A program made the translations under genes and the position numbers. Below the pieces are notes generated by a model. That model searched no databases and had not been told where the DNA came from. It was given only the letters and a program-made list of their open reading frames with translations. This document shows positions 16,780 to 24,125 of a DNA stretch of 28,182 nt, in pieces. The stretch is from an uncultured Zetaproteobacteria bacterium (GTDB lineage: Bacteria; Pseudomonadota; Zetaproteobacteria; Mariprofundales; Mariprofundaceae). Within the stretch, counting starts at the first letter, position 1. Each line of letters starts with the position of its first letter. The stretch lies in contig CAMZLX010000170.1 in NCBI GenBank assembly GCA_947311795.1, forward strand, positions 1 through 28,182, given 5' to 3'.

Positions 16780-16807
16780 TTGACAAAGTGATGCGGATGC
16801 GTAGAAA
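16780..16807 (+). promoter_or_regulatory. Promoter of the rpsB-tsf transcript
   Basis: Perfect TTGACA (16780-16785), 16-base spacer and TAGAAA (16802-16807, four of six matches to TATAAT). It would give a leader of about 85 bases before rpsB. It is the best pair in the 283-base gap between the unknown gene and rpsB; the rest of that gap (16682-16779) shows nothing else recognisable. Confidence 0.55.
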
Positions 16808-16823
16808 GCGCAACCAATTCGCA

Positions 16824-16869
16824 CACACTTCTTCCGTTGTGCCCTAGAGAAATGGGGATTGGAAGTGTG
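16824..16869 (+). promoter_or_regulatory. Stem-loop in the rpsB leader, candidate S2 autoregulatory site
   Basis: CACACTTC (16824-16831) pairs with GAAGTGTG (16862-16869) in a perfect 8-base stem; inside it CCC (16842-16844) can pair with GGG in the GGGG run at 16854-16857. The structure ends about 30 bases before the rpsB ATG. Ribosomal protein S2 is known to repress its own operon through the 5' leader in E. coli; whether this hairpin serves that role here is inference. Confidence 0.4.
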
Positions 16870-16900
16870 GAGGAAATAATAACAATCGGAGTACCATAAA

Positions 16901-17749
16901 ATGGCTCAATTTACTATGAAACAACTGCTTGAAGCAGGGGTGCACTTTGGTCACCAGACACGTCGCTGGAACCCTAAAATGGCACCATATATCTTTGGAT
17001 CGCGTAATGGCATCCATATCATTGATTTACAAAAAACATTGCGTATGGCGAATGAATCTTATGATTTCATGCGCGAACTTGCGGCAGCAGGCGGACGTGT
17101 TTTGTTCGTTGGCACAAAACGCCAAGCAACAGATGCAGTGAAAGAAGAAGCAGTACGCGCTGGTCAGTATTATGTGAACCACCGTTGGTTGGGCGGCATG
17201 TTAACCAACTTCCAAACTGTGCAACAATCTGTTCGCAAAATGAAAGACCTTCAACGCAAAAAAGAAGAAGGTATCTTTGACTTAATTACTAAAAAAGAAG
17301 CACTAAAACTCCAAAATGACTTGGACAAACTTGAGCGTACTTTGGGTGGTGTTCAAGAGATGACACATTTGCCAGACTGCTTGTTTGTTGTGGATGTGAT
17401 GAAAGAAGAATTGGCAGTGAAAGAAGCGCAGAAACTGGGTATCCCAGTGGTTGCGATTGTGGATTCAAACTGTAACCCAACAGACATTGATTATGTTGTG
17501 CCGGGTAATGATGATGCGATTCGTGCTGTGCGTTTATTCTGCAGCAAAATGGCAGATGCGATTCTTGAAGGCGCTGAAACATTCCAATTGGAAAACGCTG
17601 AAGATGGCGATGATATTGTTGAAGCTATGGTGAACCAAGCTGAAGCGACTGAAGAAGTTGCGGCTGAAGAAGCACCCGTGGAAGAAGAAAAAGATGCGCC
17701 AGTTGAAGAAGCTAAAGAAGAAGCTATCACAGAAAAAGCGGCTGAATAA
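16901..17749 (+). CDS. rpsB: 30S ribosomal protein S2
   Basis: Small-subunit protein needed for S1 docking and initiation. It has 282 residues. The N-terminus TMKQLLEAGVHFGHQTRRWNP is the family signature; PYIFGSRNGIHIIDLQKT, RWLGGMLTNFQT and PVVAIVDSNCNPTDIDYVVPGNDDA follow as expected. The core ends near residue 235; after it comes a long acidic, Ala/Glu-rich tail (about 245-282: AEEAPVEEEKDAPVEE and more), longer than in E. coli S2 (241 residues). The ATG has a GGAG site nine bases upstream. First gene of the translation/envelope block, followed by tsf. Confidence 0.98.
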   Translation: MAQFTMKQLLEAGVHFGHQTRRWNPKMAPYIFGSRNGIHIIDLQKTLRMANESYDFMRELAAAGGRVLFVGTKRQATDAVKEEAVRAGQYYVNHRWLGGMLTNFQTVQQSVRKMKDLQRKKEEGIFDLITKKEALKLQNDLDKLERTLGGVQEMTHLPDCLFVVDVMKEELAVKEAQKLGIPVVAIVDSNCNPTDIDYVVPGNDDAIRAVRLFCSKMADAILEGAETFQLENAEDGDDIVEAMVNQAEATEEVAAEEAPVEEEKDAPVEEAKEEAITEKAAE

Positions 17750-17789
17750 GTCAGCCCTACGCGCACAACTTTAATAGATATAATGAATA

Positions 17790-17804
17790 GGGTCATGGTG
17801 ACCC
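17790..17804 (+). promoter_or_regulatory. Hairpin between rpsB and tsf
   Basis: GGGTCA-TGG-TGACCC is a perfect six-base stem with a three-base loop in the 73-base gap. It lies just upstream of the tsf ribosome site (GGAG at 17812-17815). No T-run follows, so it is not an ordinary terminator; it may stabilise the message end or tune tsf expression. Confidence 0.4.
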
Positions 17805-17822
17805 ACAAGATGGAGAAAGAAA

Positions 17823-18713
17823 ATGGCAATTACAGCTGCTGATGTAAAAAAACTTCGCGAAGCAACAGGCGCAGGCATGATGGACTGCAAAAAAGCCCTA
17901 ACTGAGGTTGGTGGCGATTTTGATGCAGGCGTGGACTACTTGCGTAAAAAAGGCTTGGGCGCTGCTGAGAAAAAAGCAGGGCGTATTGCTGCAGAAGGCA
18001 TTGTTGTCACAAAAACAACCGGTAGCACTGCCGTTGTCTTGGAAGTGAATGCTGAAACGGATTTTGTGAGCAAGAATGACCAGTTTGTCGCGTTTGCAGA
18101 TAAACTTGCAGGATTTATTCTTGAACACCGTCCTGAAAGTGTAGAAGCATTATTGAGCATGTCATTTGAAGGCGACTTGACTGTAGAGCAAGCATTGTCT
18201 CAATTGATTGCAACGATTGGTGAGAATATGAGTATTCGCCGTTTCCAAGTTTTAGAAGCAAGTGGTACTGTGGCAACATATATTCATGGCGCAGGTAAAA
18301 TTGGTGTATTGGTCGCTGTTGATGGTGATTCAGAAGATGCCTTGGCAACGATTGCACGCAACGTTGCTATGCATGTTGCGGCTGTTAATCCACAGTTTGT
18401 ATCCCGCGATGAAGTGACTGCAGATATTGCTGAGCGTGAGCGTAAAGTGTTAACGGAACGCGCACTAGCCAGTGGTAAACCAGAAGCGATTGTTGAGAAA
18501 ATCGTAACGGGTCAAATGAATAAATTCTTCTCTGAAAACTGCTTGTTAGACCAAGAGTTTGTCATGGATAGTGATAAGACTGTTGCTAAAGCTGTTTCTG
18601 ATGTTCAAGCTAACGCAAAAATTGTGGCAGTAGCCCGTTTTGCATTGGGCGAAGGCATTGAGAAAAAAGAAGAAGATTTTGCAGCTGAAGTAGCTGCGCA
18701 AATGGCTGGTTAA
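17823..18713 (+). CDS. tsf: Elongation factor Ts
   Basis: Nucleotide exchange factor for EF-Tu. It has 296 residues. The N-terminal UBA-like domain contains VKKLREATGAGMMDCKKALTE, a family signature, and LRKKGLGAAEKKAGRIAAEG; the EF-Tu contact segment NAETDFVSKNDQF follows near residue 77-89, then two core subdomains with MHVAAVNPQFVSRDEV. The C-terminal module KFFSENCLLDQEFVMDSDKTV is also typical of full-length proteobacterial EF-Ts. The ATG has a GGAG site. It is in the standard position after rpsB and before pyrH. Confidence 0.98.
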   Translation: MAITAADVKKLREATGAGMMDCKKALTEVGGDFDAGVDYLRKKGLGAAEKKAGRIAAEGIVVTKTTGSTAVVLEVNAETDFVSKNDQFVAFADKLAGFILEHRPESVEALLSMSFEGDLTVEQALSQLIATIGENMSIRRFQVLEASGTVATYIHGAGKIGVLVAVDGDSEDALATIARNVAMHVAAVNPQFVSRDEVTADIAERERKVLTERALASGKPEAIVEKIVTGQMNKFFSENCLLDQEFVMDSDKTVAKAVSDVQANAKIVAVARFALGEGIEKKEEDFAAEVAAQMAG

Positions 18714-18758
18714 TTTAACCCCTTTTCTTTTTTGGCACATTATTAAATCGAGGTAGTT

Positions 18759-19508
18759 ATGACATCAGACAACCGTGAGACTTCAGCAACACAAGGCTGC
18801 TTTTACAAGCGGGTTTTATTGAAGTTATCAGGTGAAGTGCTGATGGGTGACACGGGGTATGGGATTGACCCTGAAACGATTAACCGTCTGGCAAGCGAGC
18901 TTCTAGATGTTCGCGCCAGCGGTGTTGACCTGGCTATTGTGATTGGTGGCGGCAATATTTTCCGTGGCAACATGGGCACAGCTTCGGGTATGGACAGAGC
19001 CAGCGCTGATTATATGGGTATGATGGCAACAGTGATGAATGCTATTGGGCTTCAAGATGCCTTGGAGCGGCAAGGCGGTCATGCGCGTGTGATTTCTGCG
19101 CTTCATATCAAAGAAGTGGCAGAGCCTTATATTCGCCGACGCGCAGTGCGCCACCTTGAAAAAGGTCGTATTCTTATTTTTGCCGCAGGCACGGGAAACC
19201 CCTATTTTACAACCGATACAGCAGCAAGTTTGCGTGCCATGGAAATTGGTGCAGATGTGGTGCTTAAAGGCACGAAAGTTGACGGTGTGTATTCTGCAGA
19301 CCCTGTGAAAGACCCATCTGCCACACGTTATGATACCTTAACATTTACAGAAGCTTTGACCAAACAGTTGGGCGTGATGGATGCGACTGCCATGTCCTTG
19401 TGTCGTGACAATGATATGCCTATTGTTGTGTTTGATGTGACCACATCGGGGCAAATGCTTCGTGCTGTTAAAGGCGAAAATGTTGGCACAATTGTTCAGG
19501 AGAATTGA
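18759..19508 (+). CDS. pyrH: Uridylate kinase PyrH
   Basis: Phosphorylates UMP to UDP in pyrimidine synthesis; amino-acid-kinase fold, hexameric. It has 249 residues. YKRVLLKLSGEVLMG is the phosphate-binding start, with IVIGGGNIFRG, MATVMNAIGLQDALE, GTGNPYFTTDTAASLRA and KGTKVDGVYSADP all as in the family. The ATG follows a GAGGT site. About 15 residues precede the first conserved strand, similar to E. coli. The stop is one base before the frr ATG, whose AGGAG site lies inside the last pyrH codons. Confidence 0.98.
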   Translation: MTSDNRETSATQGCFYKRVLLKLSGEVLMGDTGYGIDPETINRLASELLDVRASGVDLAIVIGGGNIFRGNMGTASGMDRASADYMGMMATVMNAIGLQDALERQGGHARVISALHIKEVAEPYIRRRAVRHLEKGRILIFAAGTGNPYFTTDTAASLRAMEIGADVVLKGTKVDGVYSADPVKDPSATRYDTLTFTEALTKQLGVMDATAMSLCRDNDMPIVVFDVTTSGQMLRAVKGENVGTIVQEN

Positions 19509-19509
19509 A

Positions 19510-20055
19510 ATGTTTAAAGACCTTGAAGTTAAAATGAACAAAACGATTGAAGCACTGCGTCATGAGCTTGCAACCATTCGTACGGGTCGCGCCAATGCAG
19601 CGCTTTTGGACCAAGTGCGCGTGCCTTATTATGGGTCGGATGTTCCTGTGAGCCAAGTAGGTAGTATTTCTGTACCTGAGCCAAGAATGTTAATGATTTC
19701 TCCATGGGAAAAATCTGCTTTGGAAGACATTGAGAAAGCAATTATGTCTTCAGATATAGGTGTGACCCCCTCTAGTGATGGTGAAGTGATTCGCATCATT
19801 TTGCCAGAATTAACAGAGGACCGCCGCAAAGAGTTTGTGAAACAAGCCAAAGGCATGAGTGAAAAATCCAAGGTATCCATTCGTAACCTTAGACGCGATG
19901 CCAATGATGATGTTAAAAAACAAATCAAAGATGATGCGCTGCCTGAAGATGAGGCAAAACGGTTGCAAGATGAAATCCAAAAAATAACAGACAAATTTAT
20001 CTCGGAAGTTGATGCCGTGATTGAGAAAAAAGAACAGGACATTTTAACTGTTTAA
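19510..20055 (+). CDS. frr: Ribosome recycling factor
   Basis: Splits post-termination ribosomes together with EF-G. It has 181 residues from the ATG at 19510, which is preceded by AGGAG in the pyrH end and gives the usual start MFKDLEVKMNKTIEALRHEL. A longer frame from 19462 lies wholly inside pyrH and is rejected. Motifs: LATIRTGRANAALLD, VPEPRMLMISPW, LPELTEDRRKEFVKQAK and SIRNLRRDANDD. The stop overlaps the uppS ATG by one base (TAATG). Confidence 0.98.
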   Translation: MFKDLEVKMNKTIEALRHELATIRTGRANAALLDQVRVPYYGSDVPVSQVGSISVPEPRMLMISPWEKSALEDIEKAIMSSDIGVTPSSDGEVIRIILPELTEDRRKEFVKQAKGMSEKSKVSIRNLRRDANDDVKKQIKDDALPEDEAKRLQDEIQKITDKFISEVDAVIEKKEQDILTV

Positions 20056-20819
20056 TGTCTTCCTCTGAAGACCAGATTAATCAACGTGTGCCTCAGCATG
20101 TTGCCATTATTATGGATGGGAATGGGCGTTGGGCAAAAGCTCAGGGGCTTTCTCGCCTTGAAGGGCATAAGCAAGGTGCAAAACGTTTAAGGGATGTCAT
20201 TCGCTGGGCAAGGGATGCTGGCATCAAGCAAGTTTCCCTTTATGCGTTTTCCACAGAAAACTGGAAGCGTCCCAAGCTTGAAGTTGCAGGGTTGATGACA
20301 CTGATGGCAACCATGTTGCCGCTTGAAGTACCAAAGATGATGGAGGAAGGGGCTAGACTTTTAACCCTTGGCGATACATCAAAGCTGCCATGGTTAGCGC
20401 GTAAAGCTTTGCAACGTGCAGTTAAAGCAACACAGGGCAATACATCGGTTGATGTTATTTTGTGTTTGAACTATGGCGGTCATCAAGAGATTGTTGAAGG
20501 CATCAAAACATTCTGCACCACATTCAGCAATGAAGAAGAAAAACAAAAGGCTTTGGCTAACCTTACAGATGAATCCTTTTACGTTTTCCTAGGGCGTAAA
20601 GATGTTTTACCAGTCGATTTGCTTATCCGCACAGGTGGCGAAAAGCGGATTTCCAATTTTCATTTGTGGGACGCAGCTTATGCCGAGCTTTATTTTTCAG
20701 ATACCAACTGGCCAGCCTACACTGAGAATGACTTGAAAGAAGCGCTTGCAGACTTTGCGAGCCGAGAACGCAGGTTTGGTAAAACAAGTGAGCAAATCCA
20801 AGGTGTTACCAATGAATGA
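20055..20819 (+). CDS. uppS: Undecaprenyl diphosphate synthase
   Basis: Cis-prenyltransferase that makes the C55 lipid carrier for peptidoglycan and surface polysaccharide. It has 254 residues. The catalytic start HVAIIMDGNGRWAKAQG (D21) is intact, followed by GHKQGAKRLRDVIRWA, LYAFSTENWKRP, LNYGGHQEIVEG and the C-terminal diphosphate-binding RTGGEKRISNFHLWDAAYAE. A small insertion appears around FCTTFSNEEEKQKALANL. There is no good ribosome site close to the ATG; translation is probably coupled to frr through the TAATG junction. It overlaps cdsA by 8 bases. Confidence 0.97.
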   Translation: MSSSEDQINQRVPQHVAIIMDGNGRWAKAQGLSRLEGHKQGAKRLRDVIRWARDAGIKQVSLYAFSTENWKRPKLEVAGLMTLMATMLPLEVPKMMEEGARLLTLGDTSKLPWLARKALQRAVKATQGNTSVDVILCLNYGGHQEIVEGIKTFCTTFSNEEEKQKALANLTDESFYVFLGRKDVLPVDLLIRTGGEKRISNFHLWDAAYAELYFSDTNWPAYTENDLKEALADFASRERRFGKTSEQIQGVTNE

Positions 20820-21609
20820 ATTAACCAAACGAATCATAACAGGTGCTGTGCTTGTCTTGGGCGCAGTGTATTGGATGTTTTATACGGGTGACCAGTTGTT
20901 TGGTTTGATAACAATTGTTATTGGCTTGCTCGCTGTGGTTGAATTGTTTGCCATGGTTAAATTGCCTTCCGCTTTATTATATATTGTAACACTGGCTATC
21001 CCAAGTGTGTTTTGGTTATGGAGCCCTGAAACGATTCCTGTGCTTTTTCCTTTGCTTGTGCCTATCGTGTTTTGGATGGTCATTTATGTGGTGGTGATGC
21101 GACATAACAGTAGTGCGGAAACCTTTGCCCGATTTGCTTATGCACAGTGGATGACACTGTTGATTATACTGTTTTGTTATACATTGATTACGATTCACCA
21201 GATGGAACTCGGGGTGATATTTTTATCAGGTGCTATTTTAGGTGTTTGGATTGCCGATACGGGTGCTTATTTTGTTGGTAAAGCCTTGGGCAAAACCAAA
21301 TTATGTCCATCGATTAGTCCGGGTAAAAGCGTGGAAGGTTTTGTTGGCGGTTTGCTTTTAGCTACGCCGGTAGCAGCCATATTCTGGGTGCAAATGTTAG
21401 GTATGGATATGACAAAAGCTGTGGTTCTGGCTGTGGTTTTGGTATTGGTATCTGTGGCTGGGGATTTGGGTGAATCTGCCCTCAAACGAGCGGTTGGCGT
21501 GAAAGATAGTGGTAAAATGTTGCCAGGTCATGGTGGCATTCTGGATAGAATCGATGCTCTTCTTCCGTCCGTTCCAGTCGTTGCGATGTTGTGGTTAACC
21601 TTAGCATGA
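20812..21609 (+). CDS. cdsA: Phosphatidate cytidylyltransferase CdsA
   Basis: Inner-membrane enzyme making CDP-diacylglycerol, the precursor of all phospholipids. It has 265 residues from ATG 20812 (MNELTKRIITGAVL), preceded by AAGG; a longer frame from 20746 is inside uppS and lacks membrane character. There are about seven or eight hydrophobic segments. The signature near the C-terminus is present: GKSVEGFVGGLL, SVAGDLGESALKRAVGVKDSG and LPGHGGILDRIDALL. It overlaps dxr by four bases (ATGA). Confidence 0.97.
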   Translation: MNELTKRIITGAVLVLGAVYWMFYTGDQLFGLITIVIGLLAVVELFAMVKLPSALLYIVTLAIPSVFWLWSPETIPVLFPLLVPIVFWMVIYVVVMRHNSSAETFARFAYAQWMTLLIILFCYTLITIHQMELGVIFLSGAILGVWIADTGAYFVGKALGKTKLCPSISPGKSVEGFVGGLLLATPVAAIFWVQMLGMDMTKAVVLAVVLVLVSVAGDLGESALKRAVGVKDSGKMLPGHGGILDRIDALLPSVPVVAMLWLTLA

Positions 21610-22763
21610 GTACACCCATGCAATTAACGATTTTAGGTGCAACGGGCTCCATTGGCACAAGCACCATTGATGTCATGTTGCGTCACCCTGAACAATTTCA
21701 AGCCTATGCTTTGGTGGCACATCGCAATGCTGACTTGATGCTTGAATTGGCAGAAAAAGTGCAGCCACAAGTTGTGGTGATGACGGATGAAACCGCGTAT
21801 CAAAGCTTGAAAGGAAGATTGCCTGCGCATACTCGCCTTGAATATGGTATGGATGCAGCGGAAGCGGTATCGGCTGCAGATGAAGTGGATATGGTGATGG
21901 CTGCTATGGTCGGGTCTGCGGGTTTACCAGCAACTCTGGCAGCAGTCCGTGCGGGCAAACGTGTGGGGCTTGCCAACAAAGAGTGTTTGGTCACCGCAGG
22001 GCGTATTTTCATGCAAGCAGCCAAGGAAAGTGGTGCAGAAGTTGTACCTGTGGATTCAGAACACGCTGCCGTGCATCAAGCCTTGGTTGGGCATGACAGA
22101 GGCTCTGTAACCCGCATTATATTAACAGCATCGGGGGGGCCTTTTCGCAACCGAGACCCTGAAAGTTTAAAGAATATTACTGTTGCAGAAGCTGTGGCAC
22201 ATCCGAATTGGAGTATGGGGGCAAAAATCAGCATTGATTCGGCAACCATGATGAATAAAGCTTTGGAATTGATTGAAGCCAAATGGTTATTTGATGCTAA
22301 GGCAGATGAATTATCCGCCATTATTCATCCGCAAAGTATTGTTCATGCTATGGTGGAGTATCGTGATGGCTCAGTATTAGCACAACTTGCCATGCCAGAT
22401 ATGCGTTCACCCATTGTTTATGCCATGCAAGCAGAACCGCGCTTGGAAAGTGGCATTCCTTGGTTGGAGTTAGCACAAGCACAGCCTTTAGAGTTTCAAG
22501 CCATTGATGAAAAGCGTTTTCCTGCCATGGCTTTGGTTAAGGATGTGCTGGCAGGTGAAGACAGTTTGGCAATTGCTTTGAACGCGGCGAATGAAGTGGC
22601 GAACCAAGCCTTTCAAGATGGCAAAATAGGTTTTATGGATATTGTGGACACAGTTGCTAAGGTTCTGGATAAAACGAGCAACCAGCATGTGGCAACGTTG
22701 GAAGAGGTTTGGCATTTGGATGCGCAAACCCGCCGCACAACTGAGGATATAATCATCACATGA
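21606..22763 (+). CDS. dxr: 1-deoxy-D-xylulose 5-phosphate reductoisomerase
   Basis: Second step of the MEP isoprenoid pathway, making 2-C-methylerythritol 4-phosphate with NADPH. It has 385 residues from ATG 21606, which overlaps the cdsA stop as ATGA; a second ATG (21618) just before QLTILGATGSIG is possible. Motifs: NADPH site LGATGSIGTS, GLANKECLVTAG, metal/substrate site PVDSEHAAVHQ, ILTASGGPFRN, HPNWSMGAKISIDSATMMNK, and IHPQSIVHAMVEY. Fits functionally with uppS, which consumes the pathway's product. Confidence 0.98.
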   Translation: MSTPMQLTILGATGSIGTSTIDVMLRHPEQFQAYALVAHRNADLMLELAEKVQPQVVVMTDETAYQSLKGRLPAHTRLEYGMDAAEAVSAADEVDMVMAAMVGSAGLPATLAAVRAGKRVGLANKECLVTAGRIFMQAAKESGAEVVPVDSEHAAVHQALVGHDRGSVTRIILTASGGPFRNRDPESLKNITVAEAVAHPNWSMGAKISIDSATMMNKALELIEAKWLFDAKADELSAIIHPQSIVHAMVEYRDGSVLAQLAMPDMRSPIVYAMQAEPRLESGIPWLELAQAQPLEFQAIDEKRFPAMALVKDVLAGEDSLAIALNAANEVANQAFQDGKIGFMDIVDTVAKVLDKTSNQHVATLEEVWHLDAQTRRTTEDIIIT

Positions 22764-24118
22764 TGGAAACCATTCAAACCACATTATATTTTATTGCGGC
22801 GATTGTGATACTCATTGGTTTTCATGAGTACGGTCACTTTATTGTTGCCAGAAAACTTGGCTTTAAAGTTGAGAAATTTTCCATTGGGTTTGGCCCAACA
22901 CTGCTTTCATGGCAGGGTAAAGATGGTGAGGTTGAATATGTGATTGCAGCCATTCCCTTGGGTGGTTTTGTGAAAATGCTTGGTGAAAACCCTTACGAAC
23001 AAGTTGAGGGCGATGAAGATAGCGTGGTATTGTCGGAAGAAGACAAAAAACGCGCATTTAATAGGCAACCTGTTTGGAAACGTGCGGCGGTTGCGTTTGC
23101 AGGCCCTGCATTCAATTTTATATTTGCAATTTTTTCATTTATGCTTGCAGGTTTGATGGGGCATGAGGTGATGCCTTCTACGGTTGGCACAGTTGCACCG
23201 CAATCGGTTGCGGAGCAGAAGGGTATATTGCCTTATGACCATATTGTTGCTTTGAATGGTAAAGATGTTGATTCATGGCAAATGTTTGAGGAATATTTAA
23301 AGTTAAGTGTCGGGCAAACAACTGTTTTAGACATTAACCGTGATGGACAAGGCGTTCAGATTTCGTTCAAGCTTGCTGAACCTGAAAAAGATGTGTTTTT
23401 GCTTGATGTTGCAGATTCCTTGCTTGGTGTTGCTCTGGGTATGGATGTATTGATTGATAGTGTCGTGCCTGATTCACCTGCAGATAAAGGTTTGCTGCAA
23501 GCTGGCGACCAAGTGGTGGCAATTGATGGAACTGCGATTAAAAACATATATACCTTGATAGAATATGTAGGGGCTCATGCTGGTAAAGCGATAAGCTTTC
23601 AAGTACAGAGGGGTGGCTCACAACTCCAGCTGCAAATCACACCAAAATCGAATGAAGCTGGGCGTGGTTTGATTGGTGTTCGGCTGCGCGCAGAACCTTG
23701 GGAAGACAAAGTGCTGCATCGTAAAGGTATCGTTGAAAGTGCGATATATGGTTTTTCTAGAACATGGGAAGTGTCTGTGATGACCTTGGACATGTTCAAA
23801 CGTATGCTTACCTCATCAATTTCAGCAGACAATTTGGGTGGGCCGATTGCCATTGCGCAAATGGCAGGAAGTACGGCGAGCCATGGTTTGGTTTATTTTG
23901 TGATGTTCTTGGCGTTCTTTTCCGTTAATTTGGCGATACTTAATTTATTGCCTGTTCCTGTTTTGGATGGAGGTATGTTGATGTTCCTCGCTTTGGAACA
24001 GTTGCGAGGCAAACCTTTATCCGTTGACATGCAAATGCGCTTCCAAATGGTGGGTATGATGCTTATTTTGTCATTGATGGTGTTTGCTTTTTACAATGAT
24101 ATTATGCGTTTATTTTAG
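22760..24118 (+). CDS. rseP: Site-2 intramembrane metalloprotease RseP
   Basis: Zinc protease of the inner membrane that cuts anti-sigma factors and remnant signal peptides after a first periplasmic cut. It has 452 residues. The zinc motif H22-E23-YG-H26 (FHEYGH) lies in the first helix, and the third zinc ligand D403 lies in NLLPVPVLDGG. Between them are two PDZ domains (about 115-200, VGTVAPQSVAEQKGILPYDHIVALNG; about 210-300, VVPDSPADKGLLQAGDQVVAIDG, each written from the sequence in part). Final helices end in FYNDIMRLF. ATGA overlap with dxr; bamA starts seven bases after its stop. No anti-sigma factor is in view. Confidence 0.95.
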   Translation: MMETIQTTLYFIAAIVILIGFHEYGHFIVARKLGFKVEKFSIGFGPTLLSWQGKDGEVEYVIAAIPLGGFVKMLGENPYEQVEGDEDSVVLSEEDKKRAFNRQPVWKRAAVAFAGPAFNFIFAIFSFMLAGLMGHEVMPSTVGTVAPQSVAEQKGILPYDHIVALNGKDVDSWQMFEEYLKLSVGQTTVLDINRDGQGVQISFKLAEPEKDVFLLDVADSLLGVALGMDVLIDSVVPDSPADKGLLQAGDQVVAIDGTAIKNIYTLIEYVGAHAGKAISFQVQRGGSQLQLQITPKSNEAGRGLIGVRLRAEPWEDKVLHRKGIVESAIYGFSRTWEVSVMTLDMFKRMLTSSISADNLGGPIAIAQMAGSTASHGLVYFVMFLAFFSVNLAILNLLPVPVLDGGMLMFLALEQLRGKPLSVDMQMRFQMVGMMLILSLMVFAFYNDIMRLF

Positions 24119-24125
24119 GTTGGTT

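Noticed and set aside
18708..18720. GGTTAA/TTAACC palindrome at the end of tsf followed by a T-rich stretch
   Set aside because: The loop would be a single base; opening it leaves about four pairs. Not a convincing terminator, and pyrH follows closely on the same strand.
19462..19509. Longer N-terminus for ribosome recycling factor
   Set aside because: The extension is inside pyrH; the AGGAG before 19510 and family length fix the start there.
19629..20042. 137-codon minus-strand frame opposite frr
   Set aside because: Shadow of the well-supported frr gene; Ser-rich composition with no start signal.
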